From contig JBDHWD010000003.1 of NCBI GenBank assembly GCA_039810005.1, positions 1 through 64,000 of the forward strand: a DNA stretch of 64,000 bases. Direction: 5' to 3'. The notes beneath the pieces were generated by a model. That model ran no database searches. It worked only from the letters and a program-made list of their open reading frames with translations, and was not told where the DNA came from. Source of the stretch: JAMLIA01 sp039810005. Lineage in GTDB: Bacteria > Chloroflexota > Chloroflexia > Thermomicrobiales > CFX8. Both the position numbers and the translations under genes were made by a program. Position 1 is the first letter of the stretch, and the number at the start of each line of letters is the position of its first letter. This document shows positions 1 through 7,338 of this stretch, piece after piece.

Positions 1-52
1 CTCAAAAACCGCTGACCGCAAGGTCGTGTGGGTTCGACTCCCACCTTCGGCA
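1..52 (+). tRNA. tRNA-Leu (CAA), 5' part missing
   Basis: The window opens inside the anticodon loop, read as C-T-CAA-A-A, which gives anticodon CAA (leucine). A long variable arm follows (TGACC-GCAA-GGTCG, about 14-26), typical of class II tRNAs such as Leu. The T arm is GTGGG-TTCGACT-CCCAC (28-44), then the acceptor 3' strand CTTCGGC (45-51) and an A discriminator at 52, the normal leucine discriminator. No CCA is encoded. The D arm and 5' acceptor lie outside the window. Confidence 0.9.
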
Positions 53-260
53 CTACAGCAAACTGGATGACGTTTGCGATGCGTACGACCCCGAAAAGTT
101 ACGGGATCTTTGCGAGTCCACCCTCTTCGTCAAAATGTCTGTGGTTCCAAGGCGGTCTGCCGAGGAGATGGCAAGGTCACCGCAGCCTCACCGTCCAGCG
201 ACAGTGGGCTCACGTTGCGCCACAGGAGAATGTGTGTGTTGTCTGAGGCGATGACTGACG

Positions 261-280
261 CCGTTTGTCCGTACAAACGG
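261..280. terminator. hairpin between tRNA and deacetylase gene
   Basis: A perfect 8-bp inverted repeat, CCGTTTGT-ccgt-ACAAACGG. It lies between the tRNA and the convergent minus-strand deacetylase gene that ends at 332. No clear T-run follows on either strand, so it is a terminator only by position. The rest of 53-331 shows no supportable gene. Confidence 0.4.
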
Positions 281-331
281 ATCGAGCCCATCTCTCTTAC
301 CTGCGCTCGATCTTTCCAGCGAGAGACTCCC

Positions 332-1180
332 CTACTCCCCCTCCTCCATCACCGCCGGAGCTGAGTATCGTGGTGCCCACGGTTGGCCGGCGGTTGCAGT
401 AGCGAGCTCGTCGCAGCGGGCGAACCAGATGTCGTCGTGCTGCTGGATGTGCGCGATGAGGCGCTCAAGCTCGCCGATGCGGGCCGGGCGGCCGATGTAA
501 CGCGGGTGGCAGACGAGCATGAAGTAGCCGGTCTGCAGATAGGCGGCGTCGAACTCGGCGATCCATTGATCGACGACACGACGTGGGTCGCGGATAACGC
601 CGGGATGCGCGAAGTAAACGGCGTCATCGAGCGTCCACGTCCACGGTAGCTCTACTATCTCAGTGTCGCTCGAAGCGTCTGCCTGCAGGAGGTAGGGAAT
701 ATCATCATCAGCCATCGAGCTGTCGTACTGAAAGCCGGCTTCGGCGATCAGGCGCAACGTCGACGCAGTTGCGAGCCCGGATGGTGCGCGCCACCCGCGT
801 GGCTGCGCGCCGGTCGCTTCGGTAATCGCGTCCATTGCACGATGGATCAGGTCGCGCTCGTGATCGGGTGCGAGCTGGCTCCAGGTTTCGTGCATCCAGC
901 CGTGCGCTGCGATCTCCTGGCCGGCGTCGATCACGTCGCGGGCCAGCGAGGCATACTTGCGGGCGTTCCAGCCTTCGACGAAGAACGTCCCTGGCACGCC
1001 ACGGCGGGCGAGCAAATCCAGCACCCGCTCAACGCCACGGCGCGCCGCGTAGACACCATCGGCATTCGCGCCTCCGGCATGGCCATAGCGCAGCAGATCG
1101 AACGATTCGCCGAAATTGTCGAACGTCAGCGTTACGGCGCAACTCGCGCCATTGGGCCACGTCGGTCTGGTCAGCGGCAT
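332..1180 (-). CDS. polysaccharide deacetylase (NodB/PuuE-like)
   Basis: A 282-aa protein of the polysaccharide deacetylase superfamily, metal-dependent enzymes that remove N-acetyl or related groups from glycans; PuuE-type members act on small amides. Visible motifs are T-F-D-N at 19-22 (the catalytic Asp motif), H-G-W-M-H at 93-97 (metal His pair), R-A-P-S-G at 131-135, and F-M-L-V-C-H-P at 220-226 (late catalytic His). No signal peptide is visible, so it is probably cytosolic, which favours a PuuE-like small-molecule or intracellular role over wall modification. It is the last gene of the lanthipeptide operon, 81 nt after the large LanB gene and on the same strand, but has no known role in lanthipeptide maturation. 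The start is ATG with AAGGGA 11 nt upstream. Substrate unknown. Confidence 0.85.
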   Translation of the reverse strand: MPLTRPTWPNGASCAVTLTFDNFGESFDLLRYGHAGGANADGVYAARRGVERVLDLLARRGVPGTFFVEGWNARKYASLARDVIDAGQEIAAHGWMHETWSQLAPDHERDLIHRAMDAITEATGAQPRGWRAPSGLATASTLRLIAEAGFQYDSSMADDDIPYLLQADASSDTEIVELPWTWTLDDAVYFAHPGVIRDPRRVVDQWIAEFDAAYLQTGYFMLVCHPRYIGRPARIGELERLIAHIQQHDDIWFARCDELATATAGQPWAPRYSAPAVMEEGE

Positions 1181-1261
1181 CAGGTCACGGTCCCTTCATG
1201 TGCTGCGGCACGATCACACGCCAGGCGCTCCGGCAGGAGCATGATACCCGGACTCGTCTGC

Positions 1262-3709
1262 TTAGCTGACGTGCTGGCGCGTGAGGATGTGAGTGTCGTG
1301 TCGCGATGCCGCGAACTGCGAGGCAATGCGCGCGACCATTGACGGCGACGTCTCGTTGACCGGCAGACGCAGCATGACCGACGAGCAGCGTGCATCGCGT
1401 TGCCCATCGTAGAGCCAGAAATCCGGTGGCGAAGGCACCATCTCGATGAGTAGCAGGTGAGTTGCGCCGCGGCGCATTTGCTCGATTGTGCGGATGGCGC
1501 GGACGCTATCGAGATCGCACGGGGTCGGCCTTGCGGTTCCGTTTTTGATGAAGATCCAGCGCGGCAGATCAAGGCGATCACGGAGCCGTTCCAGCGTACG
1601 AGCCTTCGTGAGCGGCTGGTCAGTGGGCCGCCACAACCGCCCGGGATCGATGCGCCACTGTTCACCGGCAAGGACAAGGTCGCCGGTTGCGATACGCGGC
1701 AGATGGTCGTGTTCGGGGAACGCGTCCAGCGTTCGATGCAAGCGCCGGGGAGCCCAGCGCAACGGCAGCGGAGACGTGGTCATTAGCGTCTCCAGGACAA
1801 CGTTCCACGGTGCCAGCGGAATCCGGGTGGCGTGGTACATCGGGCAGATCCGTTGACCGTCTGTTTCGGCGATGAGCCGCCCACTGCTGTGACGAAGGCT
1901 GATCGACTGCAGGGGAATGAAGCGCGGGCGCGCCTCGTCGGCGTCGATGTACGTGCAGAGGTCCGGGTCACCCGTCCACGCGCTGGTGTACAGCGGGCGT
2001 CGCACGGCGTTTGCAGCGCCCTCGGACAGCGGCGGCACGAGCACCTCGACGAACGTGATGCCGCTCGCCTCTTCGATCTGGCGCAGGAAATCGCGATAGG
2101 CAGTCACGTGGGGGAGAGGCTCGCCCAGTCTCGCCAGATCGGTGACGAACCGCGCGTCCATCGATCCGGCCGGAAACATTTCATCGAGCACAGCCAGATA
2201 ACTGGCACCGGGCCGAGCCAGCCGCATGATCGCGTCGACGGGCCAGTCGATCTGACCGGAAGGCGCGCCGCAGGCATCCAGCAGCGCCCGGTCGAGATTG
2301 AAGATTGGCTCGCCTGCGTGCTCGCCTATCCGGCGGCAGATTGCGGTATAGACGGAATCGGTTTGGCGTGGAACGGGCCAATGGCGCGATCGGTCGGGCC
2401 GCCCTTTTTGCACATCGGGATGAAGGAGCGGTTCGCGGAGGAGGGCCAGCAGCGGAACTGCGTAGTCGTCGTCGGCAGAGATCCCTGTTCGAGGACTGGC
2501 CTGATCGCTATGGATCGCGGCGAGTACGCGCTGCGCGACTTCGACAGACGTCTGCAGACGCGCAGCGATGTCCGGCGGTATTCCGCCACTCACTCGCCGA
2601 TAGACATCCGTGAACCCACTCCGGTCACTTGGCTGCTGGTTCTGGTCGGCGGGATGGTCATCCCATCCCTGAACCTGAATGTGCGGCGTCCGTGCCGGCT
2701 GAACGACGCCGAGACTCACCAGATACTCGACAAAGCCCCAGATGAGGTCGACGTCTTCGGGAGGCGCAGCGGGAATGGCTCCACGCTCGAACGCCGCTGC
2801 TTCTCGTGCGCCCGGTGCGAGCGCAGCGATGATCGCGTTCAGCAGTGGTGTGCGCCGAAGCTGGACTTCGTGGACCTGCGCGGGATTGTCAGGATCGCTG
2901 GTCAGCGCCAGCACGTGATCTTCAGTCGTCCAGCAGAGCGGCGCGAGAGAGAGTCGCGTTGCGTCCGGCGGGGGCCAGGCACCATGCTGCAACGATCGGC
3001 GCACGGCATGAAGATTCTCTCTCCAGATCGTCGCGAAACCCGGCTCGACAACCGGCACGCCTTGCTCTTCCGAGTCGGTGGTAATCCACAGACGTGCAAC
3101 CTGTCCGTGCCAGTCGCGGGGCGTGCTGCGGGTGGTGGCGCGTTCGATGATGTCCCAGACGTATTCGGCGTAGTGATGCGCGCGACGATCGTCCACTGGT
3201 CTGGCCAGGCGTTCAGCGAGCTGTTCGTTGCGCCGAAAGCGCACCAAGTGGCGGACGCTCGGCTCGTTGAGTGCAGCGTCGAGCGCGATGAGATCGACAC
3301 GCCGCACCTCGTCAGTGATCGCTGCCTCCAGCGTCCGCTCCTGCTGGCATAGTCGCGCATGGAGCGCGTGGGCGCTGCGCAGAGACGCAGCAAGGTCGCG
3401 GGTCGCCGGGAGACTGTCGGCGAGACAGGCGACCGCCAGCAGGTCAGGGCCAGAGTCCAGCGAGCCGTTGTGCAAACGCCGGCGCAAACGCAGCGCCTGG
3501 CGACGCCCTTCGCGGTCAAGTGCGTCGTTGGGAATCAGCTCGTCGCCGATTCGTTCGGCAAGGGATGCTGCAACGGATTCGCTGGCCGATTTGTCGCGAT
3601 CGTAGGCGCGAAGCGCTGCGGTGTGAGCCGGGTTTGCAGCATGCAGCCAGACGCGCACCGGACAGCCAGCGATGCGCAGAAGACCAGATTCTCCGAGCAA
3701 GGCGGACAT
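1262..3709 (-). CDS. lantibiotic dehydratase, glutamylation (large LanB) domain
   Basis: An 815-aa protein matching the N-terminal, larger part of class I lantibiotic dehydratases. In this family the large domain uses glutamyl-tRNA(Glu) to glutamylate Ser/Thr of a precursor peptide. The sequence runs through arginine-rich helical stretches and ends in a segment resembling the LanB N-terminal fold, with no elimination domain. That domain is encoded as a separate gene directly upstream, whose stop lies one nucleotide before this ATG, so the two are very likely translationally coupled. Together they sum to about 1,140 aa, close to a full-length LanB (about 1,000 aa). A split dehydratase is known from thiopeptide systems and some lanthipeptides. 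The assignment rests on context plus overall resemblance; I did not locate individual tRNA-binding residues. Confidence 0.85.
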   Translation of the reverse strand: MSALLGESGLLRIAGCPVRVWLHAANPAHTAALRAYDRDKSASESVAASLAERIGDELIPNDALDREGRRQALRLRRRLHNGSLDSGPDLLAVACLADSLPATRDLAASLRSAHALHARLCQQERTLEAAITDEVRRVDLIALDAALNEPSVRHLVRFRRNEQLAERLARPVDDRRAHHYAEYVWDIIERATTRSTPRDWHGQVARLWITTDSEEQGVPVVEPGFATIWRENLHAVRRSLQHGAWPPPDATRLSLAPLCWTTEDHVLALTSDPDNPAQVHEVQLRRTPLLNAIIAALAPGAREAAAFERGAIPAAPPEDVDLIWGFVEYLVSLGVVQPARTPHIQVQGWDDHPADQNQQPSDRSGFTDVYRRVSGGIPPDIAARLQTSVEVAQRVLAAIHSDQASPRTGISADDDYAVPLLALLREPLLHPDVQKGRPDRSRHWPVPRQTDSVYTAICRRIGEHAGEPIFNLDRALLDACGAPSGQIDWPVDAIMRLARPGASYLAVLDEMFPAGSMDARFVTDLARLGEPLPHVTAYRDFLRQIEEASGITFVEVLVPPLSEGAANAVRRPLYTSAWTGDPDLCTYIDADEARPRFIPLQSISLRHSSGRLIAETDGQRICPMYHATRIPLAPWNVVLETLMTTSPLPLRWAPRRLHRTLDAFPEHDHLPRIATGDLVLAGEQWRIDPGRLWRPTDQPLTKARTLERLRDRLDLPRWIFIKNGTARPTPCDLDSVRAIRTIEQMRRGATHLLLIEMVPSPPDFWLYDGQRDARCSSVMLRLPVNETSPSMVARIASQFAASRHDTHILTRQHVS

Positions 3710-3710
3710 G

Positions 3711-4694
3711 CTAGATCGTCTCTCTGGTCAGGAGCGCTTCGGTGATCAGCGCCTGGCGAGTCATCGGAAGCGCAGCGCGGTTCCAGTGGAAGATGACGAA
3801 GAGCGCTGCCGCAGCACGCGGTCCGATACGCGCTCCGTGAGATTCGAAGTAGTCCTGTTGCCAGCGCAAGGCGATCAGGCGAATGGCGCTGTCGTAGCGC
3901 TCGATAACTGCACGCTGCGACTCCGAGAGGTCGGCATAGAGCGACTCGGGTTGACTCCAGGCAGCACGTATTTCGGCGAACAGCTCGGCACTGTCGGGTA
4001 AGTTGAGAATATCTGGAGGCAGCATTCGACCGGTACGACGGACACGCTCCCAGATGTCGACGTCTTCCCAGTCCGCAATTGACAGCGCAGTCAGGAACGC
4101 GCGCAGCATCAGCAGCGACACTGCCCAGCTCGGCGCGGCAGCACGGGTATCCAGCGCGTGGATGTCGAGCCAGGCGAGCGCGTCGACGCTGAACAGCTCG
4201 TGGACATGCTGCATCGAGAGCGCGCCACCGAACAGGTACGTCTCGGGCTCGTAGACCGCGGGAAGCCAGCCGTCGATCAGCCCCGAATGCAGCCAGCGGC
4301 CCAGTGCCGCGTCGAGCAGTTGAGCCAGAGCGCCGTCGTCAGGCGACGGCGAACGTAAGCGCAGCCGTATGCCCGGCGGCTTGTGCATGAAGAATGCGAG
4401 ATCCGCCAGCTCTCGTTCTCGCGCCTGCCTGATGAGGTCGGCGACCGACTGATAGAGCTGCGGAGATGGCGCGTGCCCGGGCACAGTGATGTTTCGCTGT
4501 AGCCATCCAACGGCGCACCCATCGGTTGCGAGCGCACGCTGGCCTGCCGCGATGAAGCGCGCGCAGGCGTCGCGGATGTCGTCTGTGACAGCAGGTGACT
4601 GATCGATGCAGAGGCTCAGGAAATCCGACAGAGGCATTGCAGCCCCACCGATGACGACTGTCTCGGCGATTGTTTCCGCGCGACTCGGCGTCAT
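3711..4694 (-). CDS. LanB elimination-domain protein (thiopeptide-type dehydratase small subunit)
   Basis: A 327-aa stand-alone protein resembling the C-terminal SpaB_C/elimination domain of class I dehydratases, which removes glutamate from glutamylated Thr/Ser to leave dehydrobutyrine or dehydroalanine. Features consistent with this are the W-L-Q-R-N segment near the N-terminus, the R-L-R-L-R-S strand, a central Y-E-P-E-T-Y-L-F-G-G motif (this Y-E-x-E-x-x-x-Y/F-G-G block is characteristic of the family) and a helical C-terminus. The chosen ATG overlaps the stop of lanC as ATGA. A longer reading frame starts 72 nt upstream inside lanC but is not supported. The downstream glutamylation gene begins one nucleotide after this stop. 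It should work with that protein on the two Thr/Cys-rich precursors. Confidence 0.85.
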   Translation of the reverse strand: MTPSRAETIAETVVIGGAAMPLSDFLSLCIDQSPAVTDDIRDACARFIAAGQRALATDGCAVGWLQRNITVPGHAPSPQLYQSVADLIRQARERELADLAFFMHKPPGIRLRLRSPSPDDGALAQLLDAALGRWLHSGLIDGWLPAVYEPETYLFGGALSMQHVHELFSVDALAWLDIHALDTRAAAPSWAVSLLMLRAFLTALSIADWEDVDIWERVRRTGRMLPPDILNLPDSAELFAEIRAAWSQPESLYADLSESQRAVIERYDSAIRLIALRWQQDYFESHGARIGPRAAAALFVIFHWNRAALPMTRQALITEALLTRETI

Positions 4695-5929
4695 CGCAGA
4701 CCGACGATTCGGAGCCAGTCGCGCGAGCCGCCTACGCGGGTCAGCAGGACGGCGAGGATGCCGCAAGCGCCACTCAGGAGTGTCTGGTTCTCGACACCGA
4801 GACGTCGGATATCGTCGACTCGGGACACGAGTGCTGCTTCGAGCATCCGGGCCAGCTCGTGCGCTGCCGGCAGGTCCGCGTGGCGCGCGAAGGCGTCGGC
4901 AATCGCCAGAATGCCCGCGACGCCGTGGCAGAAAGCGAGCTCGTCACTGATCGGGGCTGCGTCGATGAACCGACGCTCGTCAAACACGCGACAATACGAC
5001 GCCATCGCATCGATCGCAAAGCGGGTGATCATGGCATCACCGAGCGTCCGGCCGACTTCATAGAGCACCCACGCCAGCCCGGGCGTGCCATAGCACCAGG
5101 CCTCCCGCCGCGAGAGCGTTGTCGGCGGGGTCCGCCCCTCTCGCGCCGCCGGCGCCCAGGTTCGCAATCCGGATGCATCGCTATACGCCTCGCCGATCAT
5201 CCAGGCTGCGACTCGCTGAAGTGGCGCGATGAGCCGCTCGGTAAGGCTGGGATAGGTCTCTGCTGCTGCGGCCAGAGCCAGCGCAACGCCGCCCACGCCG
5301 TGCGCGAGGCCGGTGTTGATACGCCCGTAGTTCCAGAAGCGCAACCCGTCGTGCTGATAAGTGGTGACCCGCAGGCCGTCCAGATCCGGCTCGCGAAGAA
5401 GCTCGCTGAGACAATCGACCAGCGGTGCGACGTGCTCCAGTGACGCGCCGGCGGCAATCAGCGCGAGCGCGCTGCCGGATGGGCCGGAGATGAGATCGTA
5501 GTCGTGCCAGGCGCGTGGTTCGGTCATCCAGCCCGGCGCGAGGGCAGTGCTGCTGACCGCCTCAATGAGCGGTTCGGTCAGCTTCGTCAATCCAGGCGCG
5601 CGCTGTTGGGACAGCGCAATGCCGGCGAGCAGGCCGCCAAGCCCACCGAATAACGCGCCGGAGTATGCCGCCCGCTCAGCGTCGTCGAGCCAGCGCGCGA
5701 TGCCGCGCTCGCCTGCGGCAGTATCGCGGGCGAGCGCGGCGAGGATCGCCAGCCCGGCATCGAATGTCGGCGTGCTGCCGTCACTCGCTGCCGGCGCTGG
5801 CGTCGTGAGCAGGACCTCGGCAGCCAGCGCCTCGATCGCCTCAGGCCAGGCCACCGTCGCCTCGAACGGCGGCATCTGTATCTGACGACTGGTCGGGGAG
5901 GCCGACTGCTGAGGAGCGCTGCTCGTCAT
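4691..5929 (-). CDS. lanC: lanthionine synthetase C-like cyclase
   Basis: A 412-aa LanC-family zinc cyclase that adds Cys thiols onto dehydrated Ser/Thr to form (methyl)lanthionine rings. Diagnostic motifs are present: G-L-A-H-G-V-G-G at about 207-214, W-C-Y-G-T-P-G at about 278-284 with the first zinc Cys (279), and C-H-G at about 334-336 supplying the other Cys and His ligands. Length matches the family (about 400-420). The start is the ATG 25 nt after the stop of the second precursor gene. An in-frame upstream start would overlap that gene and would add an unconserved basic extension. It lies in the order precursor-precursor-lanC-elimination-glutamylation. A complete zinc site indicates an active cyclase. 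Confidence 0.93.
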   Translation of the reverse strand: MTSSAPQQSASPTSRQIQMPPFEATVAWPEAIEALAAEVLLTTPAPAASDGSTPTFDAGLAILAALARDTAAGERGIARWLDDAERAAYSGALFGGLGGLLAGIALSQQRAPGLTKLTEPLIEAVSSTALAPGWMTEPRAWHDYDLISGPSGSALALIAAGASLEHVAPLVDCLSELLREPDLDGLRVTTYQHDGLRFWNYGRINTGLAHGVGGVALALAAAAETYPSLTERLIAPLQRVAAWMIGEAYSDASGLRTWAPAAREGRTPPTTLSRREAWCYGTPGLAWVLYEVGRTLGDAMITRFAIDAMASYCRVFDERRFIDAAPISDELAFCHGVAGILAIADAFARHADLPAAHELARMLEAALVSRVDDIRRLGVENQTLLSGACGILAVLLTRVGGSRDWLRIVGLR

Positions 5930-5954
5930 TGCGGATACAGTCCGTTTCGCTTTG

Positions 5955-6290
5955 TCACGGAGTCGTATCGTTCGCCGCGCGCACGAGACGTTCGAAGAGC
6001 TCAACGCTCGGCGGTTGCGCGACTTCGGCCTGAATCAACGCCTGGAACGCTCCAGCAGCGTGGTCAACTGCTCCCTGCCACTGAACACCGCAGGCGTCGG
6101 TGCAACCGTTTGTGCACGCATCGGTGCAACCGTAGGTGCAGTCACCGGTTGGATCCGGGCACGTGCCCGTACACCCGTGGGTACAACCGTGCGTCTGCGG
6201 GTCTTCGGCGGTGGGACGCCTCCGCGGAACGGTGCGAACCCGTGCTTCAAGTGCCTTGATGCGAGCTTCGAGCTGATTGATGTCGACCAT
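5955..6290 (-). CDS. lanthipeptide precursor with eight tandem T-x-x-C units
   Basis: A 111-aa predicted precursor peptide. Residues 1-22 form a leader with heptad-like L-E-A-R-I/L-E-A-R-V repeats ending in V-P. Residues 33-67 hold the core: eight Cys, every one preceded at -3 by Thr (T33-C36, T37-C40, T41-C44, T48-C51, T52-C55, T56-C59, T60-C63, T64-C67), interrupted only by P-D-P at 45-47. Residues 68-111 form a Cys-free, Ala/Glu-rich tail ending N-D-T-T-P. The start at 6290 gives a leader matching the sister precursor upstream (M-V-D, then L-E-A-R-I-x-x-L-E-A). Shine-Dalgarno pairing is weak (GGGTC). If dehydration and cyclisation follow the usual class I logic, each unit could be a methyllanthionine ring. 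Ring topology and mature ends are inference. Confidence 0.88.
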   Translation of the reverse strand: MVDINQLEARIKALEARVRTVPRRRPTAEDPQTHGCTHGCTGTCPDPTGDCTYGCTDACTNGCTDACGVQWQGAVDHAAGAFQALIQAEVAQPPSVELFERLVRAANDTTP

Positions 6291-6366
6291 GTGGCAGACC
6301 CATGTCGTTTCCGGCAGCGCACCGGCGGCGAAGGGTTCCGCAACCGATGCCGGCCGCCTCCAGCTC

Positions 6367-6657
6367 CTAGCCGCGTCCCGCTGCCTTCTCAAAAACCATG
6401 AACGCGTCCGCCATGACGCCCTGCAGATCGAGTTGCGGCTTGATTGCCTCCATCTCGACCGGCGCGGCGGCGCACCCGTCCGTGCAGCCCTTGGTGCAGC
6501 CGATCGTGCAGGCGGCGGTGCAGTTATTGGTGCAGCTTCCAGCACTGAACGCAGCAAGATCGCCCGGCCTCGATCCGCCGGTTGGCACCTGACGCAGCGA
6601 TGCCTCGAGCTGGGCAATGCGCGCTTCCAGAGCCGAGACTTTGCTCTGATCAACCAT
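6367..6657 (-). CDS. lanthipeptide precursor with five tandem T-x-x-C units
   Basis: A 96-aa predicted precursor, first gene of the lanthipeptide operon. The leader (1-25) shares M-V-D, the L-E-A-R-I-x-x-L-E-A heptads and a V-P end with its sister 76 nt downstream. The core at 41-62 contains six Cys. C46, C50, C54, C58 and C62 each have Thr at -3 in an unbroken run, and the first Cys (42) could only pair with Ser38 or Ser41. A 34-residue Cys-free tail follows, hydrophobic and helical in look, ending K-A-A-G-R-G. The ATG is preceded by AAGGGAG at good spacing, the strongest ribosome-binding site of the operon, as expected for a substrate peptide made in excess. No double-glycine or FNLD-type leader motif is visible. 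Confidence 0.88.
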   Translation of the reverse strand: MVDQSKVSALEARIAQLEASLRQVPTGGSRPGDLAAFSAGSCTNNCTAACTIGCTKGCTDGCAAAPVEMEAIKPQLDLQGVMADAFMVFEKAAGRG

Positions 6658-7338
6658 GGAACGCTCCCTTCGAGGGTCGCGTTGTGGACGCGACCGGTGA
6701 TGATGCACTGGTGCGACGATCGCCAGACACGCAAGCGGGATCGGGTGTCGGCGATTGATGGGTGCGATGAACGTGATTGAAAGCGAACAACTGAGACATG
6801 CCGGGTAGCGAATCAAGTAGAACGGCACTTCAGGAAGCGAAGGGGGCAGCCCGTCGAAACCGGCAACCGACAGACGCTCCGCGAGGCCGGGCGCCTGGAG
6901 GAATGGGCATCGAAGGATGTCGGGTCGGTCCTGCCGAACATGTGGCTCGGCACTGCCAGGATGACTCCGCTGCCCTGACTCTCGCTGGATGACGTTTGCG
7001 CCACGCCGGAATCGCATGCTGCGATCCAGCCCATTCGCATGCCATGCCGCAGACTATTCAGGATCCTGTACGCTCCCGCATACGCACTGCAATGGCCATG
7101 CGGCATGTGCCATCCAACAAGAATGCCTCACCCTAACATTGCGATTTGCGGTTGTCAACATCCGTTTACATACGCATTGTGAATAGCACTGTGCGTTGTT
7201 GCTACCAAGCTTGACTATCTGCGGTACCGCGCGTTGATTGTGCGCACAGCGTTCGGCTCGCGATCCTCGGATCTCGGTGATAATGCGGCTGGTGCTGCTG
7301 ATAACCTGCACGTTCGATTGTTCGGTGGGAGGGATGCT
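6658..7338. other. divergent intergenic region, long 5' leader
   Basis: A 681-nt gap between the lanthipeptide operon (minus) and the DUF1177 gene (plus). It holds the minus-strand promoter at 7130-7158 and the GGTGGGAGGG ribosome-binding site of the plus gene at its right edge. Open frames within it have unconvincing composition and no good ribosome-binding site, so I call no gene. The roughly 465-nt transcribed leader before the first precursor is unexplained. Confidence 0.6.
7130..7158 (-). promoter_or_regulatory. sigma70-type promoter of the lanthipeptide operon
   Basis: On the minus strand TTGACA (7158-7153), a 17-nt spacer and TAGGGT (7135-7130) form a good -35/-10 pair with a perfect -35. 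Transcription would begin near 7123 and run toward the first precursor gene at 6657, leaving an untranslated leader of about 465 nt. It is the best promoter match in this gap. Confidence 0.6.

Noticed and set aside
1832..3352. Long open frame (506 codons) on the plus strand opposite the large LanB gene
   Set aside because: It is an antisense shadow of a high-GC gene, with no ribosome-binding site and no domain resemblance. The minus-strand frame has the family match and coupled start.
5955..6657. Threonine/cysteine repeats read as an antifreeze-type beta-helix or metallothionein
   Set aside because: The T-x-x-C spacing and the adjacent LanC and LanB genes explain the pattern better as a lanthipeptide core. 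A tandem-repeat structural protein would not need these neighbours.
6813..7106. 97-codon minus-strand frame in the leader before the lanthipeptide precursors
   Set aside because: It has no ribosome-binding site, a random-looking sequence, and ends far from the precursor starts. It could not be supported as a third precursor because it lacks T-x-x-C units.
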